From the NCBI GenBank assembly GCA_022798855.1, contig JAAWNI010000034.1:1-13855 (forward strand): a DNA stretch of 13,855 bases, in the 5' to 3' direction. The notes beneath the pieces were generated by a model, which ran no database searches, was not told where the DNA came from, and saw only the letters and a program-made list of their open reading frames with translations. Below, piece after piece: positions 4,727 to 12,731 of the stretch. Both the position numbers and the translations under genes were made by a program. The DNA is from Lawsonibacter sp. GTDB lineage: Bacteria > Bacillota > Clostridia > Oscillospirales > Oscillospiraceae. How positions within the stretch are numbered: position 1 is the stretch's first letter; every line of letters starts with the position of its first letter.

Positions 4727-7700
4727 GTGAAAAAGCTTAAAAAGTACTGGGCGGGCTCCCACCGGGGGAGCCGCTGGAAGCAATGGGTGGCGCTGACGCT
4801 GGCCTTTGCCATTTTAATGCCGTCGGGCGGTCAGATTTTTGCCTATAGAGAAGCCCCGCCCCCCGACACGCTGTGCGTCCACCACCCGGAGCACACGGCG
4901 GAGTGCGGTTATGCGGAAGCCGCCGAGGAGTCCCCCTGCACCCATGTGCATGACGAGGCCTGCGGCTATCTTGAGCCCGTCGGCCCGGAGGAGCCTAAAG
5001 ACCCAGAGAACCCCGAGGACCCGGCCGGTTCGGAGGACTCCAAGGACCCGGAGAATCCCGAGGGCCCAGCCGGCACGGAGGAGTCCAAGGACCCGGAGAA
5101 TCCCGAGGACCCTGCTGGCACGGAGGAGTCCAAGGACCCCGAGGATTCCGAGGACCCTGCTGGCACAGAGGAGTCCAAGGACCCCGAGGATTCCGAGGAC
5201 CCGGCCATTTCAGAGGAGCCCGTCCCCCTGAGCCCTGACGCCCCCGTCTGCGGCCACACGCACGACGAGGATTGCGGCTACCAGGAGGCCCGGGAAGCCA
5301 GCCCCTGCGGCTATGTGTGCGCCCTGTGCGTCACCGGCTGGCAGTGGGACGATCCCGAGGGGCTGCTGGTTTGGAATCAGGACGCAAAGCTGTGGGGTCT
5401 AACTGTGCCCGGCACGGACGAGGGCCATCCCCTCACGCGCGAAGCCCTGGCGGATATGCTGCCCCAGACGGTCAGCGCCGAGACGGCGGCGGGGGCTCAG
5501 ACCGTCCCCCTGGCCTGGGAGTTCGGGCAGTTCCCAGAGCGGGACGCATACCTGGGGGTCTACACCCTCACCGCCGCCCTGGAGGGGGATTTTGTCCTCA
5601 CCAGCGCCGCCCCCGCCCTGGAAGCCTCGCTGATTCTGGGCGATGGGGAGATGTATGAGCAGCCTGCTTTCAATGTCGCTTTGAATGAATGGGTGTGGGA
5701 AGGTTTTGATGAAGGAGCAACAGCTACCATTCTGGTCAACACAGATGACATCCATTCAGTATCTGATCTGATTGCAAAACTGAATTCTATACTGCCACAG
5801 CGAATTTATGGCTGGACAGTTGGAGCAAATAAGACTTATGATGATGGTGCCTTCACGTATGTTAAGCAAGAAACAATTAATGTAGGTGCAAACGGAGATC
5901 CTAAAATTTGTTCCTGGGGATATCTGGATGTCGATTGGTCAAATTTGGAAGATCAAATTACAAGCCTAACCGATTGGACTCATGACTTTACGATAAAAGC
6001 CCCGTTACCCACTTTTCCCGATAGATTATACTTTGTAAATGACGGGAACGACACAGGTAGCAGAGTTGACCTGCCGATCATTATCCATTCCACATCCTAT
6101 ACCAAAGACCACACCGTCACTCCCGCCGCCCCTGAAAATGTCACTGTCAATCTATTTGACTACTGGGTTACAACCCAAACTCCAACAGAAACGACTAATG
6201 GCGACATTTTGAATAAGAGCGACAACCACTTCCATGAGGATGGCGGCGGAAAGGATGGCAAACCAGTCGAAGAAAGCACATTTCCCACTAAATATTCATC
6301 CACGGATGACTGGAACCAAGGCATCAATCAGGGCCATCTGCTGCTTTTCGGAGATGGTTTGATCCACGCCGGCCTCTGGAATAAAGGCGCTGGCGAGAAC
6401 TGCCGGTATGGCAGAACATACGCCGGAATGGAGGGTATCGTTAAAAACGTACTAAAAGATGGATTTCCAGAAGTGAATCTATCAATGGCGAATAAGATTT
6501 TGACTGATGATAATTCTCGTAATTATGAATTGATCAAAGACTACAAGCTTGCCGGCGATCATAAAAATGATACAAAGAATGACCCATATGGAAACCCTGG
6601 ATATACCTATGCTTCTACTGATATCCAGAACCTGAGCAAAAATCTTATCAGCCTTTGGGAGAAAGCAACCAGCCAGACCATCACGGACGAATCCGCCACG
6701 GAATCTCTGGATTATCTCTTCAACCCGAAGACATCGCATCCCAACAAAAAGAGCTACCTTGACGTAAATGGCTTGTTCCAGTTGGACGACGAGGGGTATT
6801 ACTTCTACAACATGCGGAAAAATTTCGCCGAGTTTGATGGGGCGGAAGGCGAAAACGGAGGTAAAAACCGCTTTATCCTCTATGACGCCCCAGCGACTGA
6901 ACGGACGGACCATGGCGAAAATCCAGACAGTATTGGAAATTTCTTCCCCTTCAACAAGGGTTCTGAGGTGTTCAACGGCATAGATGAACAGGGAAAACTG
7001 ACCAGCAGCGTATACTGCGCCAACAACACCATGAACCACCACTTGGGCATGACCGTGGACATAGAGTTCCGCCAGCCCGCCAACGGCAAGGTCAACACCG
7101 GCAGCGGCTCCAAGCCCATGACCTTCGGTTTCTCCGGCGATGACGATGTATGGGTCTTCATCGACGATGTGCTGGTGCTGGACATGGGCGGCGTCCACAG
7201 CGAGGTCTACGGCACCATCGACTTTGAAACCGGCGATGTTTACATCGGCCGTGCCTTCGGTGTGAACGGCGTCCCCGAGAACCCGGCGGACCCCAGCATT
7301 ATGGTCACGCACACCAACCTGAAAGCACTGTATACCGCCGCTGGCATGGCGGACACCGTCAAGTGGGCGGAGGGGAAGACCACCTTCACCAGCAATACCT
7401 CCCACACCTTGAAGATGTTCTACCTGGAGCGGGGCAATTACGACTCCAGCATCGCCCTGCGCTTCAACCTCCAGCCCCTGCTCCACCAGCGGATCATCAA
7501 GGTGGACCAGTATGGCAAACCCATTGAGGGTGTAACCTTTGATCTCTACGGGGCCGAAGACCTGGGCATCGACAAAGGAAACAACGACGGCGCCATTCAG
7601 TGCCTTTACACCGACACCAATACCTACAACAAACAGCCCTTCTATGTCAAGCAGACCGATGAGCACCTGGTGGACCTCACAACGGATAAGGACGGCTCCG

Positions 7701-10045
7701 CCGTGTTTATAGATGAGGACGGCAACTACTTCAACTTCGCCGACCGGGGCGACCAGTACTATGTGCTCCGCGAGACGAGCACCCCCGACGGCTACCGCAG
7801 CCAGCCCGAACCCCTTGTGCTGCACTACGACACCCAGACCGCCGCTCTGTCCGTGGCCAACCGCTGGACCACCGGCGCCTACGCCTGCTCCCTGTCCAAC
7901 ATCGCCGCCGGCGGCAAGCTGAAATACGGCGAGCTTGACGGCGGGACGATTACCACAGGCAGCGAGACAGTTCCCACAGCGGACCAGAAGGACGGCCTGG
8001 TGGTGGCGGTGCCCCTGCTGAAAAAGAGCGAGGACACATGGCTGGCCCTCTATGGCAGCAACCTCCAGGGCTTTGACTCCACCGGGGAGTTTACAAATAA
8101 ATCCGGGGAAGCTGACTGGAAAACCAACATTCTGACCGCCGCCCTGAATCAGGCCCAGAGCAAGAGCAACGCCCCCTGGCATCTGGATTGGGACGAGGAA
8201 AACCAGCGCCTGCACGGTAAGATCTTCGATCTTCCCGGCCTGGGCACCCGGTACAAGCTGAACAACCCCGATGGCGACATGCACATGGTCTACGGAATCA
8301 TCTCTTCCTCTTTCCTAAACAATCTGGACATTAAAGGCGCCACCCCGGAAGCTCGTTACACGGCTCTGCGGGCTTACCTCCAGGAGCATGGCGTTGAGAG
8401 TACAGTCGGCTCCCTGATGGACGGTTTCCGCTTCCTCAACCCGGGCCAGTTCAACCGGGATTTCCGCTCCATGATCTACATCCCCAACGAGCGCCGGGAG
8501 CTGTGGGTCCAGAAGATCGACCAAAACGGAACGCCCCTTGAAGGAGCGGAGTTCGGGCTGTACCGCGATAAGGATTGCACCGACCGAGCCGCCTTTGGTG
8601 TTACCGATGGTGACGGTATGCTGATTTTCTCCCCCAATGTTGCCGACGCTCCGGGCCAGGCCCTAATGGAGTGGGCTCAAAGCACCAACACTGACTACTA
8701 TCTCCGGGAGATAAACCCGCCGAAAGGAAACTATGAAGTGAACCCCACCAAAATCCCCATTAAGGTGGGCACCTACTCCATCTACGCCGACGCAGGGACA
8801 GCGGGCGACGGGGTTACAGTCATGGCAGGCGTGGGCCGCCTGACCCAGACCATGCGCCAGTATGCCAGAGACAACAATGTGGATGTCACGCTCCAGGACA
8901 TCACCGCCTTTATGCAGGCTAAGCCCAGCGAAAGCTACCACCAGAGTGACTGGACGGACGTAGCCTTGGATGGCACAAACGTTGTCCGCAGCATGAACCT
9001 CCACTTTGGCAAAAACGCCAAGGTGGACTACGGGCTCCACGACCAGGACGGCGGAAAGAACCTGTCCCCCTACTTTGTCACCGACACCGGCTTTATCCGG
9101 GCCCGGGTGCAGCAGAATTACGCCGCCCTGAAAGGCGACCAGTACGACGGCGCGAAGGAAGGCGTCCGGTTCGAGGACCTGAAGGATACCAGCCTTACCA
9201 ATCTGTTCAGCCTGCTGAACGTGGTGGTGGTCACCGATCAGGACTCCAAAGCCCCCAAAACCGGCCAGCTGGCCATCAGCAAAAAGCTGACGGGGAGCAA
9301 TCTGTCGGAAGAGGACTACACCAAGCTCTTTAAGTTTAAAGTAGAGCTGCAGGATAAGAGTGGCAGCCTACTGGACGGCGATTACAAGTACTACTTCTAT
9401 GGCACGGACAAATCCGGCTTTATCTCCAACGGGGAAGGCACCCTGCTCCTCCATCATGACGACTCCGTCACCATTCTGGGCCTGCCCGAAGGTACCCGGT
9501 TTACCGTGGCAGAGGAGCCGGAGTCCGGCTGGTATGTAACGCCCGTGGGAGGTACATTCAGCGGGGAAATCGGCAAAAACGGCGTCTTTACGTTCGAGGC
9601 CGCCTTCTCCAACAGCAAGGATGCGCCTGATCCCGATCCCGATCCTGATCCTGATCCCGATCCAGATCCCGATCCTGATCCCGACCCGGACCCTGATCCC
9701 GATCCCGATCCCGACCCTGATCCGGACCCCGATCCCGACCCGGAACCCGGCACCGAAAATCCCGGCTATCCCACCGAGCTGCCCGACCCCAACGATCCGG
9801 ACAGCCCGGACGAGATCACCATCTGGGACGAGGGCGTCCCCAAGACCTACATCAAGGTTTGGGACCCGGAAGAGGAGGAGTGGATTTACGTTCTGGACGA
9901 GGACGTCCCCCTGAGCAACTGGGACGAGACTCCAACCACCGGAGACAAGAGCAGGACCGGCCTGTGGCTGGCGCTCAACGCCCTGTCCCTCGCCGGGCTG
10001 GCGGCGCTCTGGTCCACCAAATTCCGCAAAAAGGACCGCAGTTAA
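4727..10045 (+). CDS. Giant sortase-anchored surface protein with fibro-slime, Cna_B/SpaA and FctA-like isopeptide domains
   Basis: A predicted cell-wall adhesin of 1772 residues. The signal peptide (hydrophobic core about 20-32) probably cleaves near Ala39. Two Cys/His modules (50-81, 175-201) flank five 15-residue acidic repeats (88-162). An AT-rich-coded stretch (about 315-650) leads into a fibro-slime-like region (about 471-915) with NLFDYWVT and GDDDVWVFIDDVLVLDMGG. Cna_B-like domains follow at about 920-1035 (IIKVDQYGKPIEGVTFDLYG) and 1256-1347 (WVQKIDQNGTPLEGAEFGLY). An FctA-like pilin domain spans about 1513-1630, with candidate isopeptide lysine Lys1519 or Lys1520. A (DP)n stalk runs 1635-1674, then the sorting signal TPTTG (1735-1739), a hydrophobic helix and the tail RKKDRS. 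The start is GTG at 4727 behind AAGGAGGA; an ATG one codon earlier in another frame is followed directly by TGA. No sortase gene is adjacent. Ligand and assembly into fibres are unknown. Confidence 0.92.
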   Translation: MKKLKKYWAGSHRGSRWKQWVALTLAFAILMPSGGQIFAYREAPPPDTLCVHHPEHTAECGYAEAAEESPCTHVHDEACGYLEPVGPEEPKDPENPEDPAGSEDSKDPENPEGPAGTEESKDPENPEDPAGTEESKDPEDSEDPAGTEESKDPEDSEDPAISEEPVPLSPDAPVCGHTHDEDCGYQEAREASPCGYVCALCVTGWQWDDPEGLLVWNQDAKLWGLTVPGTDEGHPLTREALADMLPQTVSAETAAGAQTVPLAWEFGQFPERDAYLGVYTLTAALEGDFVLTSAAPALEASLILGDGEMYEQPAFNVALNEWVWEGFDEGATATILVNTDDIHSVSDLIAKLNSILPQRIYGWTVGANKTYDDGAFTYVKQETINVGANGDPKICSWGYLDVDWSNLEDQITSLTDWTHDFTIKAPLPTFPDRLYFVNDGNDTGSRVDLPIIIHSTSYTKDHTVTPAAPENVTVNLFDYWVTTQTPTETTNGDILNKSDNHFHEDGGGKDGKPVEESTFPTKYSSTDDWNQGINQGHLLLFGDGLIHAGLWNKGAGENCRYGRTYAGMEGIVKNVLKDGFPEVNLSMANKILTDDNSRNYELIKDYKLAGDHKNDTKNDPYGNPGYTYASTDIQNLSKNLISLWEKATSQTITDESATESLDYLFNPKTSHPNKKSYLDVNGLFQLDDEGYYFYNMRKNFAEFDGAEGENGGKNRFILYDAPATERTDHGENPDSIGNFFPFNKGSEVFNGIDEQGKLTSSVYCANNTMNHHLGMTVDIEFRQPANGKVNTGSGSKPMTFGFSGDDDVWVFIDDVLVLDMGGVHSEVYGTIDFETGDVYIGRAFGVNGVPENPADPSIMVTHTNLKALYTAAGMADTVKWAEGKTTFTSNTSHTLKMFYLERGNYDSSIALRFNLQPLLHQRIIKVDQYGKPIEGVTFDLYGAEDLGIDKGNNDGAIQCLYTDTNTYNKQPFYVKQTDEHLVDLTTDKDGSAVFIDEDGNYFNFADRGDQYYVLRETSTPDGYRSQPEPLVLHYDTQTAALSVANRWTTGAYACSLSNIAAGGKLKYGELDGGTITTGSETVPTADQKDGLVVAVPLLKKSEDTWLALYGSNLQGFDSTGEFTNKSGEADWKTNILTAALNQAQSKSNAPWHLDWDEENQRLHGKIFDLPGLGTRYKLNNPDGDMHMVYGIISSSFLNNLDIKGATPEARYTALRAYLQEHGVESTVGSLMDGFRFLNPGQFNRDFRSMIYIPNERRELWVQKIDQNGTPLEGAEFGLYRDKDCTDRAAFGVTDGDGMLIFSPNVADAPGQALMEWAQSTNTDYYLREINPPKGNYEVNPTKIPIKVGTYSIYADAGTAGDGVTVMAGVGRLTQTMRQYARDNNVDVTLQDITAFMQAKPSESYHQSDWTDVALDGTNVVRSMNLHFGKNAKVDYGLHDQDGGKNLSPYFVTDTGFIRARVQQNYAALKGDQYDGAKEGVRFEDLKDTSLTNLFSLLNVVVVTDQDSKAPKTGQLAISKKLTGSNLSEEDYTKLFKFKVELQDKSGSLLDGDYKYYFYGTDKSGFISNGEGTLLLHHDDSVTILGLPEGTRFTVAEEPESGWYVTPVGGTFSGEIGKNGVFTFEAAFSNSKDAPDPDPDPDPDPDPDPDPDPDPDPDPDPDPDPDPDPDPDPEPGTENPGYPTELPDPNDPDSPDEITIWDEGVPKTYIKVWDPEEEEWIYVLDEDVPLSNWDETPTTGDKSRTGLWLALNALSLAGLAALWSTKFRKKDRS
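4988..5212 (+). repeat. Five tandem 45-bp repeats in the adhesin gene
   Basis: Five units of 15 codons encode variants of EESKDPENPEDPAGT (residues 88-162). The middle and last units share long identical DNA stretches (for example GAGGAGTCCAAGGACCC), pointing to recent duplication. The product is an acidic, proline-rich spacer that holds the two Cys/His modules apart. Copy number may vary between strains. Confidence 0.9.
9629..9748 (+). repeat. Twenty tandem hexamers encoding the (Asp-Pro) stalk
   Basis: There are nineteen GAYCCN hexamers (mainly GATCCC, GATCCT and GACCCG) and a last GAACCC. They encode 19 Asp-Pro pairs plus one Glu-Pro, residues 1635-1674. Third-position variation partly breaks the DNA repeat, but it remains a likely site of slippage. 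As protein it is a stiff, charged wall-spanning spacer before the sorting signal. Confidence 0.95.
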
Positions 10046-10062
10046 TATCTTTTGACGCGAAA

Positions 10063-10092
10063 CGGACAGGAGTTGATTCCAGCTCCTGTCCG
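10063..10092 (+). terminator. Terminator after the adhesin gene
   Basis: CGGACAGGAG (10063-10072) pairs perfectly with CTCCTGTCCG (10083-10092) around a 10-base loop, 18 bases after the stop codon. The downstream CTTTCATC is a short T-rich tail. Confidence 0.8.
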
Positions 10093-10212
10093 CTTTCATC
10101 CGCAGCCCTTTTTAAGGCCGTCAGACGTCTATTATTTGGTCATTTTTCCTCTGGATTGCCCCACTCTTTTATGATAGAATAGTTTGGTTTTTTGAAAAGG
10201 GGAGCTGGGATC

Positions 10213-11622
10213 GTGAATAAGAAACACAGCATTGACATGTGCAGCGGGTCGCTGGCAGACAAGATCCTGCTGTTCGCCCTGCCGCTGATGGCCTCCAGCC
10301 TGTTGCAGCTCCTGTTCAACGCGGCGGACGTGGTGGTAGTGGGCCGGTTCGCCGGCAAGGAGGCCTTGGCGGCGGTGGGCTCCAACACCTCGCTGATCAA
10401 CCTCACCGTCAACCTGTTTGTAGGCCTCTCGGTGGGCACCAACGTGGTGGTGTCCCGGGACCTGGGGGCGGGGCGGCACGACAACGTCAGCCATAGCGTC
10501 CACACCACCATGACCCTGGCCCTGATCAGCGGCATCGCCATGATGGTCTTCGGGGTGGCGATGGTCCGCCAACTTCTGGAGTGGGTGTCCTCTCCCACCG
10601 ACGTTATCGGCCTGGCCACCGTCTACCTGCGCATCTACTTTTTGGGAATGCCCGCCAACCTGCTCTACAACTTCGGCGCGGCCATCCTCCGGGCCCAGGG
10701 CGACACCCAGCGGCCGCTGTACTACCTCACCTTCGCCGGAATCGTAAACGTGGCCCTCAACCTCATCTTTGTCATCGCGCTCCATATGGACGTGGCCGGC
10801 GTGGCCCTGGCCACCATCATCGCCCAGTACATCTCCGCCGCGCTGGTGGTCCGCTGCCTGATGCAGGAGCGCGGCCCCCTCCACCTGGACCTGAAAAAGC
10901 TGGGGCTGCGGAAAAAGGTAGTCATTCAGATTTTCCAGGTGGGGCTGCCCGCCGGTTTTCAGGGCATCGTGTTCTCCCTGTCCAACGTAGTAATCCAGTC
11001 CTCCCTCAACTCCTTCGACGACCCGGTCCTGGTGGCCGGCTCCGCCGCCGGCGCCAACCTGGAGAGCTTTGTCTACGCCTCCATGAACACCTTCTATCAG
11101 GCGGCCATCTCCTTCGTGGGGCAAAACTACGGCGCCGCCAAATGCGGACGGGTGGACCGGGTGGCCCGCCTGTGCGTGGGGTTCGCGGTGGTGTTCGGCC
11201 TGGTCCTGGGCAACCTGGTCTACCTCTTTGGCACGCCCCTGGCGGGCATCTACGCCCCGGGGGAGCCGGACGTCATCCAGCAGGCCCTGGTGCGGATGGG
11301 ATACATCTGCTGCCCCTACTTCATCTGCGGCATTATGGACGTGCTGGTGGGCGTGCTGCGGGGGCTGGGCAGCTCCATCATCCCCATGTTCACCTCGATT
11401 GTCGGCGCCTGCGGCCTGCGGCTCCTCTGGGTCGCGTTCGTCTTCCCCGTCTACCGCACCCCCGCCTGCCTCTACCTGTCCTACCCCGTCACCTGGAGCA
11501 TTACCGCCCTGTTCCACCTCCTCTTCCTGATGCTGGTCGTGCGCAGGCGGGCCTTTTCCAAGGTGCGGAGCAACGGGCCGGCCTATCTGTCCACTGAGGG
11601 CCTCCACCCGGAGCAGCCATAA
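10213..11622 (+). CDS. MATE-family multidrug/sodium efflux transporter
   Basis: The 469-residue integral membrane protein has about twelve hydrophobic segments in two similar halves, the fold of MATE antiporters that expel cationic drugs or metabolites using Na+ or H+ gradients. Family features include the opening SLADKILLFALPLMASSLLQ, then ADVVVVGRFAGKEALAAVG, the GLSVGTNVVVSRDLGAG loop, AAILRAQGDTQRPL in the first half, and FVGQNYGAAKCGRV in the second. Length is typical (about 450-470). GTG at 10213 is chosen because AAAAGGGGAG lies 10 bases upstream; a TTG at 10192 also opens the frame but has no ribosome site. The substrate cannot be read from sequence. It sits alone between terminators, with no neighbouring regulator and no convincing promoter. 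Confidence 0.93.
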   Translation: MNKKHSIDMCSGSLADKILLFALPLMASSLLQLLFNAADVVVVGRFAGKEALAAVGSNTSLINLTVNLFVGLSVGTNVVVSRDLGAGRHDNVSHSVHTTMTLALISGIAMMVFGVAMVRQLLEWVSSPTDVIGLATVYLRIYFLGMPANLLYNFGAAILRAQGDTQRPLYYLTFAGIVNVALNLIFVIALHMDVAGVALATIIAQYISAALVVRCLMQERGPLHLDLKKLGLRKKVVIQIFQVGLPAGFQGIVFSLSNVVIQSSLNSFDDPVLVAGSAAGANLESFVYASMNTFYQAAISFVGQNYGAAKCGRVDRVARLCVGFAVVFGLVLGNLVYLFGTPLAGIYAPGEPDVIQQALVRMGYICCPYFICGIMDVLVGVLRGLGSSIIPMFTSIVGACGLRLLWVAFVFPVYRTPACLYLSYPVTWSITALFHLLFLMLVVRRRAFSKVRSNGPAYLSTEGLHPEQP

Positions 11623-11631
11623 CGATAAAAC

Positions 11632-11658
11632 GGGACTGTGGCTTTTCACCACAGTCCC
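11632..11658. terminator. Terminator hairpin between the convergent MATE and NlpC/P60 genes
   Basis: GGGACTGTGG (11632-11641) and CCACAGTCCC (11649-11658) form a perfect 10-bp stem with a 7-base loop, nine bases past the MATE stop. On the minus strand the hairpin runs into CGTTTTATCG and is preceded by TTT. It may therefore serve both genes, although it lies about 80 bases past the NlpC stop. Confidence 0.75.
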
Positions 11659-11672
11659 AAAGCTTAGAACCT

Positions 11673-11725
11673 GTATTCATAATCGAAAATTCCTCGTCCA
11701 GACGGTCGTTTGAGATTGTGAATAC
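11673..11725. repeat. Imperfect 53-bp palindrome, possible interspersed repeat or MITE remnant
   Basis: The outer arms GTATTCATAATC (11673-11684) and GATTGTGAATAC (11714-11725) are inverted copies with one difference. The interior is an irregular continuation centred on CGTC-CA-GACG (11695-11704). It lies in the short gap between a terminator and the NlpC/P60 stop and is more AT-rich than its surroundings. No transposase or target duplication is visible. Confidence 0.5.
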
Positions 11726-11739
11726 TGTCTTATATGTAA

Positions 11740-12627
11740 TCAAACAATGCGGCGGGCCCCGGCATAGGTCCGGGCGTAATAGCTGGAGTACAAGTCGCTG
11801 ATGATGACGCCCACAGACGCAGTAGACGCGTGGATGATCTGTCCGTTGCCGATGTACAGCGCCACATGGGACGCCCGCTTGCTGCCGGAACCGGACTCCT
11901 TGAACATCACCAGGTCGCCGGGCTGGAGCTCCTCCTTCGCCACGGGGGTTCCATTGTCCAGCTGGCTGGAAGCGGTGCGGTTCAGGCTGTAGCCAAACTG
12001 CCGGTACACATAGCTGGTAAAGCCGGAGCAGTCAAAGCCCTTGGGGCTGCTGCCGCCGTATACATAGCGGCAGCCCAGGAACTGGAGGGCGTAGTCGGCA
12101 ATCTCCTGCCCCAGGGTGGCCTGGGCGGGGTCCGCCTGGACCACATACTCCGCGCTGATATAGCCGGACTCAATCTTGTACCAGCCATCCTGGAAGCCCT
12201 GCGTCTCCACGACCTTTCCCGTATACAGCTTGTCCACCTTATCGCTGTCGGTGCTGGGGCCGGAGCGGACATTCAGCGGGCCGGAGACGACCCGCACATA
12301 CACCGGCTCAGCGGGGGCCGCCGCCTGGGCGGCAGGAGCAGGCTCTTCAGGCTCCTCCTCCCCCAGCTGGATGAACTCACTGGACACATAGCCGGTCAGG
12401 TCCTCGAAGGACACCTGATACCAGCCGTCCAGCATCTCCAGCACCTCGACCCGCGCGCCATTGTTCAGCCGCGTGACCACCTTTCCCTCCAGGCTGGCCT
12501 CGTTCCGCATCTTGAGCTGGCTGTTATCGGTCTTGACGGTGCCGGCAAGGGCGGAAGCGGGGGTAATCAGTGTGCCGAATACTAACATGGCGGCGGTCAT
12601 CCGGACCGCGGTACGATTCAGGTGCAT
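11740..12627 (-). CDS. Secreted SH3-SH3-NlpC/P60 peptidoglycan endopeptidase
   Basis: The 295-residue exported cell-wall hydrolase has a signal peptide (1-28) ending ASALA before GTVKTDN. Two bacterial SH3 domains follow, about 30-88 (LKMRNEASLEGKVVTRL, GWYQVSF, GYVSSEFI) and about 109-165 (LNVRSGPSTDSDKV, GWYKIESGYISAEYV), joined by an acidic Pro/Ala linker (90-108). The C-terminal NlpC/P60 domain (about 170-293) has catalytic Cys200 in FDCSGF, His254 in ASHVALYIG and His266 in IIHAS, an intact catalytic set. Such enzymes usually cut gamma-D-Glu-diamino acid bonds in stem peptides during growth or division. The start has a GAGGAGG Shine-Dalgarno. A WalR-like direct repeat lies 68 bases upstream, fitting the known control of LytE/CwlO-type enzymes by WalRK. 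The small gene upstream on the same strand may partly read through into it. Confidence 0.94.
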   Translation of the reverse strand: MHLNRTAVRMTAAMLVFGTLITPASALAGTVKTDNSQLKMRNEASLEGKVVTRLNNGARVEVLEMLDGWYQVSFEDLTGYVSSEFIQLGEEEPEEPAPAAQAAAPAEPVYVRVVSGPLNVRSGPSTDSDKVDKLYTGKVVETQGFQDGWYKIESGYISAEYVVQADPAQATLGQEIADYALQFLGCRYVYGGSSPKGFDCSGFTSYVYRQFGYSLNRTASSQLDNGTPVAKEELQPGDLVMFKESGSGSKRASHVALYIGNGQIIHASTASVGVIISDLYSSYYARTYAGARRIV

Positions 12628-12694
12628 ATTGGCGTCCTCCTCAAATTCAGACTATCTGCTTTCATTTAATGAGACGGCTGTCAGATGTAATCAT

Positions 12695-12711
12695 TGTTAC
12701 TCTTTTGTTAC
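12695..12711. promoter_or_regulatory. WalR-like direct repeat upstream of the NlpC/P60 gene
   Basis: On the + strand the sequence reads TGTTAC-N5-TGTTAC, an exact match to the WalR/YycF box TGTWAH-N5-TGTWAH, with 11-bp phasing. A further TGTAAT lies three bases before it (12686-12691). The site is 68 bp upstream of the hydrolase start, and on that gene's strand reads GTAACA twice. Any promoter nearby is weak: CTGAAA, 17 bases, AATGAT would place both half-sites in its spacer. Confidence 0.55.
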
Positions 12712-12731
12712 CTTTCAGGCCGGCCGGACCG

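Noticed and set aside
6482..8284. 600-codon open frame on the minus strand inside the adhesin gene
   Set aside because: Low-complexity Val/Gly/Ala/Leu translation typical of the antisense of a GC-rich gene. It has no ribosome site and no domain. The + strand frame has a coherent multidomain protein.
9629..9748. Possible CRISPR or satellite array
   Set aside because: Hexamers are in frame within a protein and have no spacers. They encode an Asp-Pro stalk.
9368..10099. Minus-strand frames with Gly-Ser or Ile-Arg-Ile-Gly repeats
   Set aside because: These arise from reading the GATCCC hexamers backwards. No start context supports a gene.
10132..11652. 506-codon minus-strand open frame over the MATE gene
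   Set aside because: His/Gly/Gln/Asp-rich antisense translation without family motifs. The + strand encodes a clear MATE transporter.
11501..11743. 80-codon minus-strand frame spanning the 53-bp palindrome
   Set aside because: It runs through the terminator into the antisense of the MATE gene. No ribosome site and no domain.
12712..12731. GGCCGGCC-containing palindrome as terminator of the small gene
   Set aside because: Short self-complementary GC run without a stable loop or U-tract; not enough to call.
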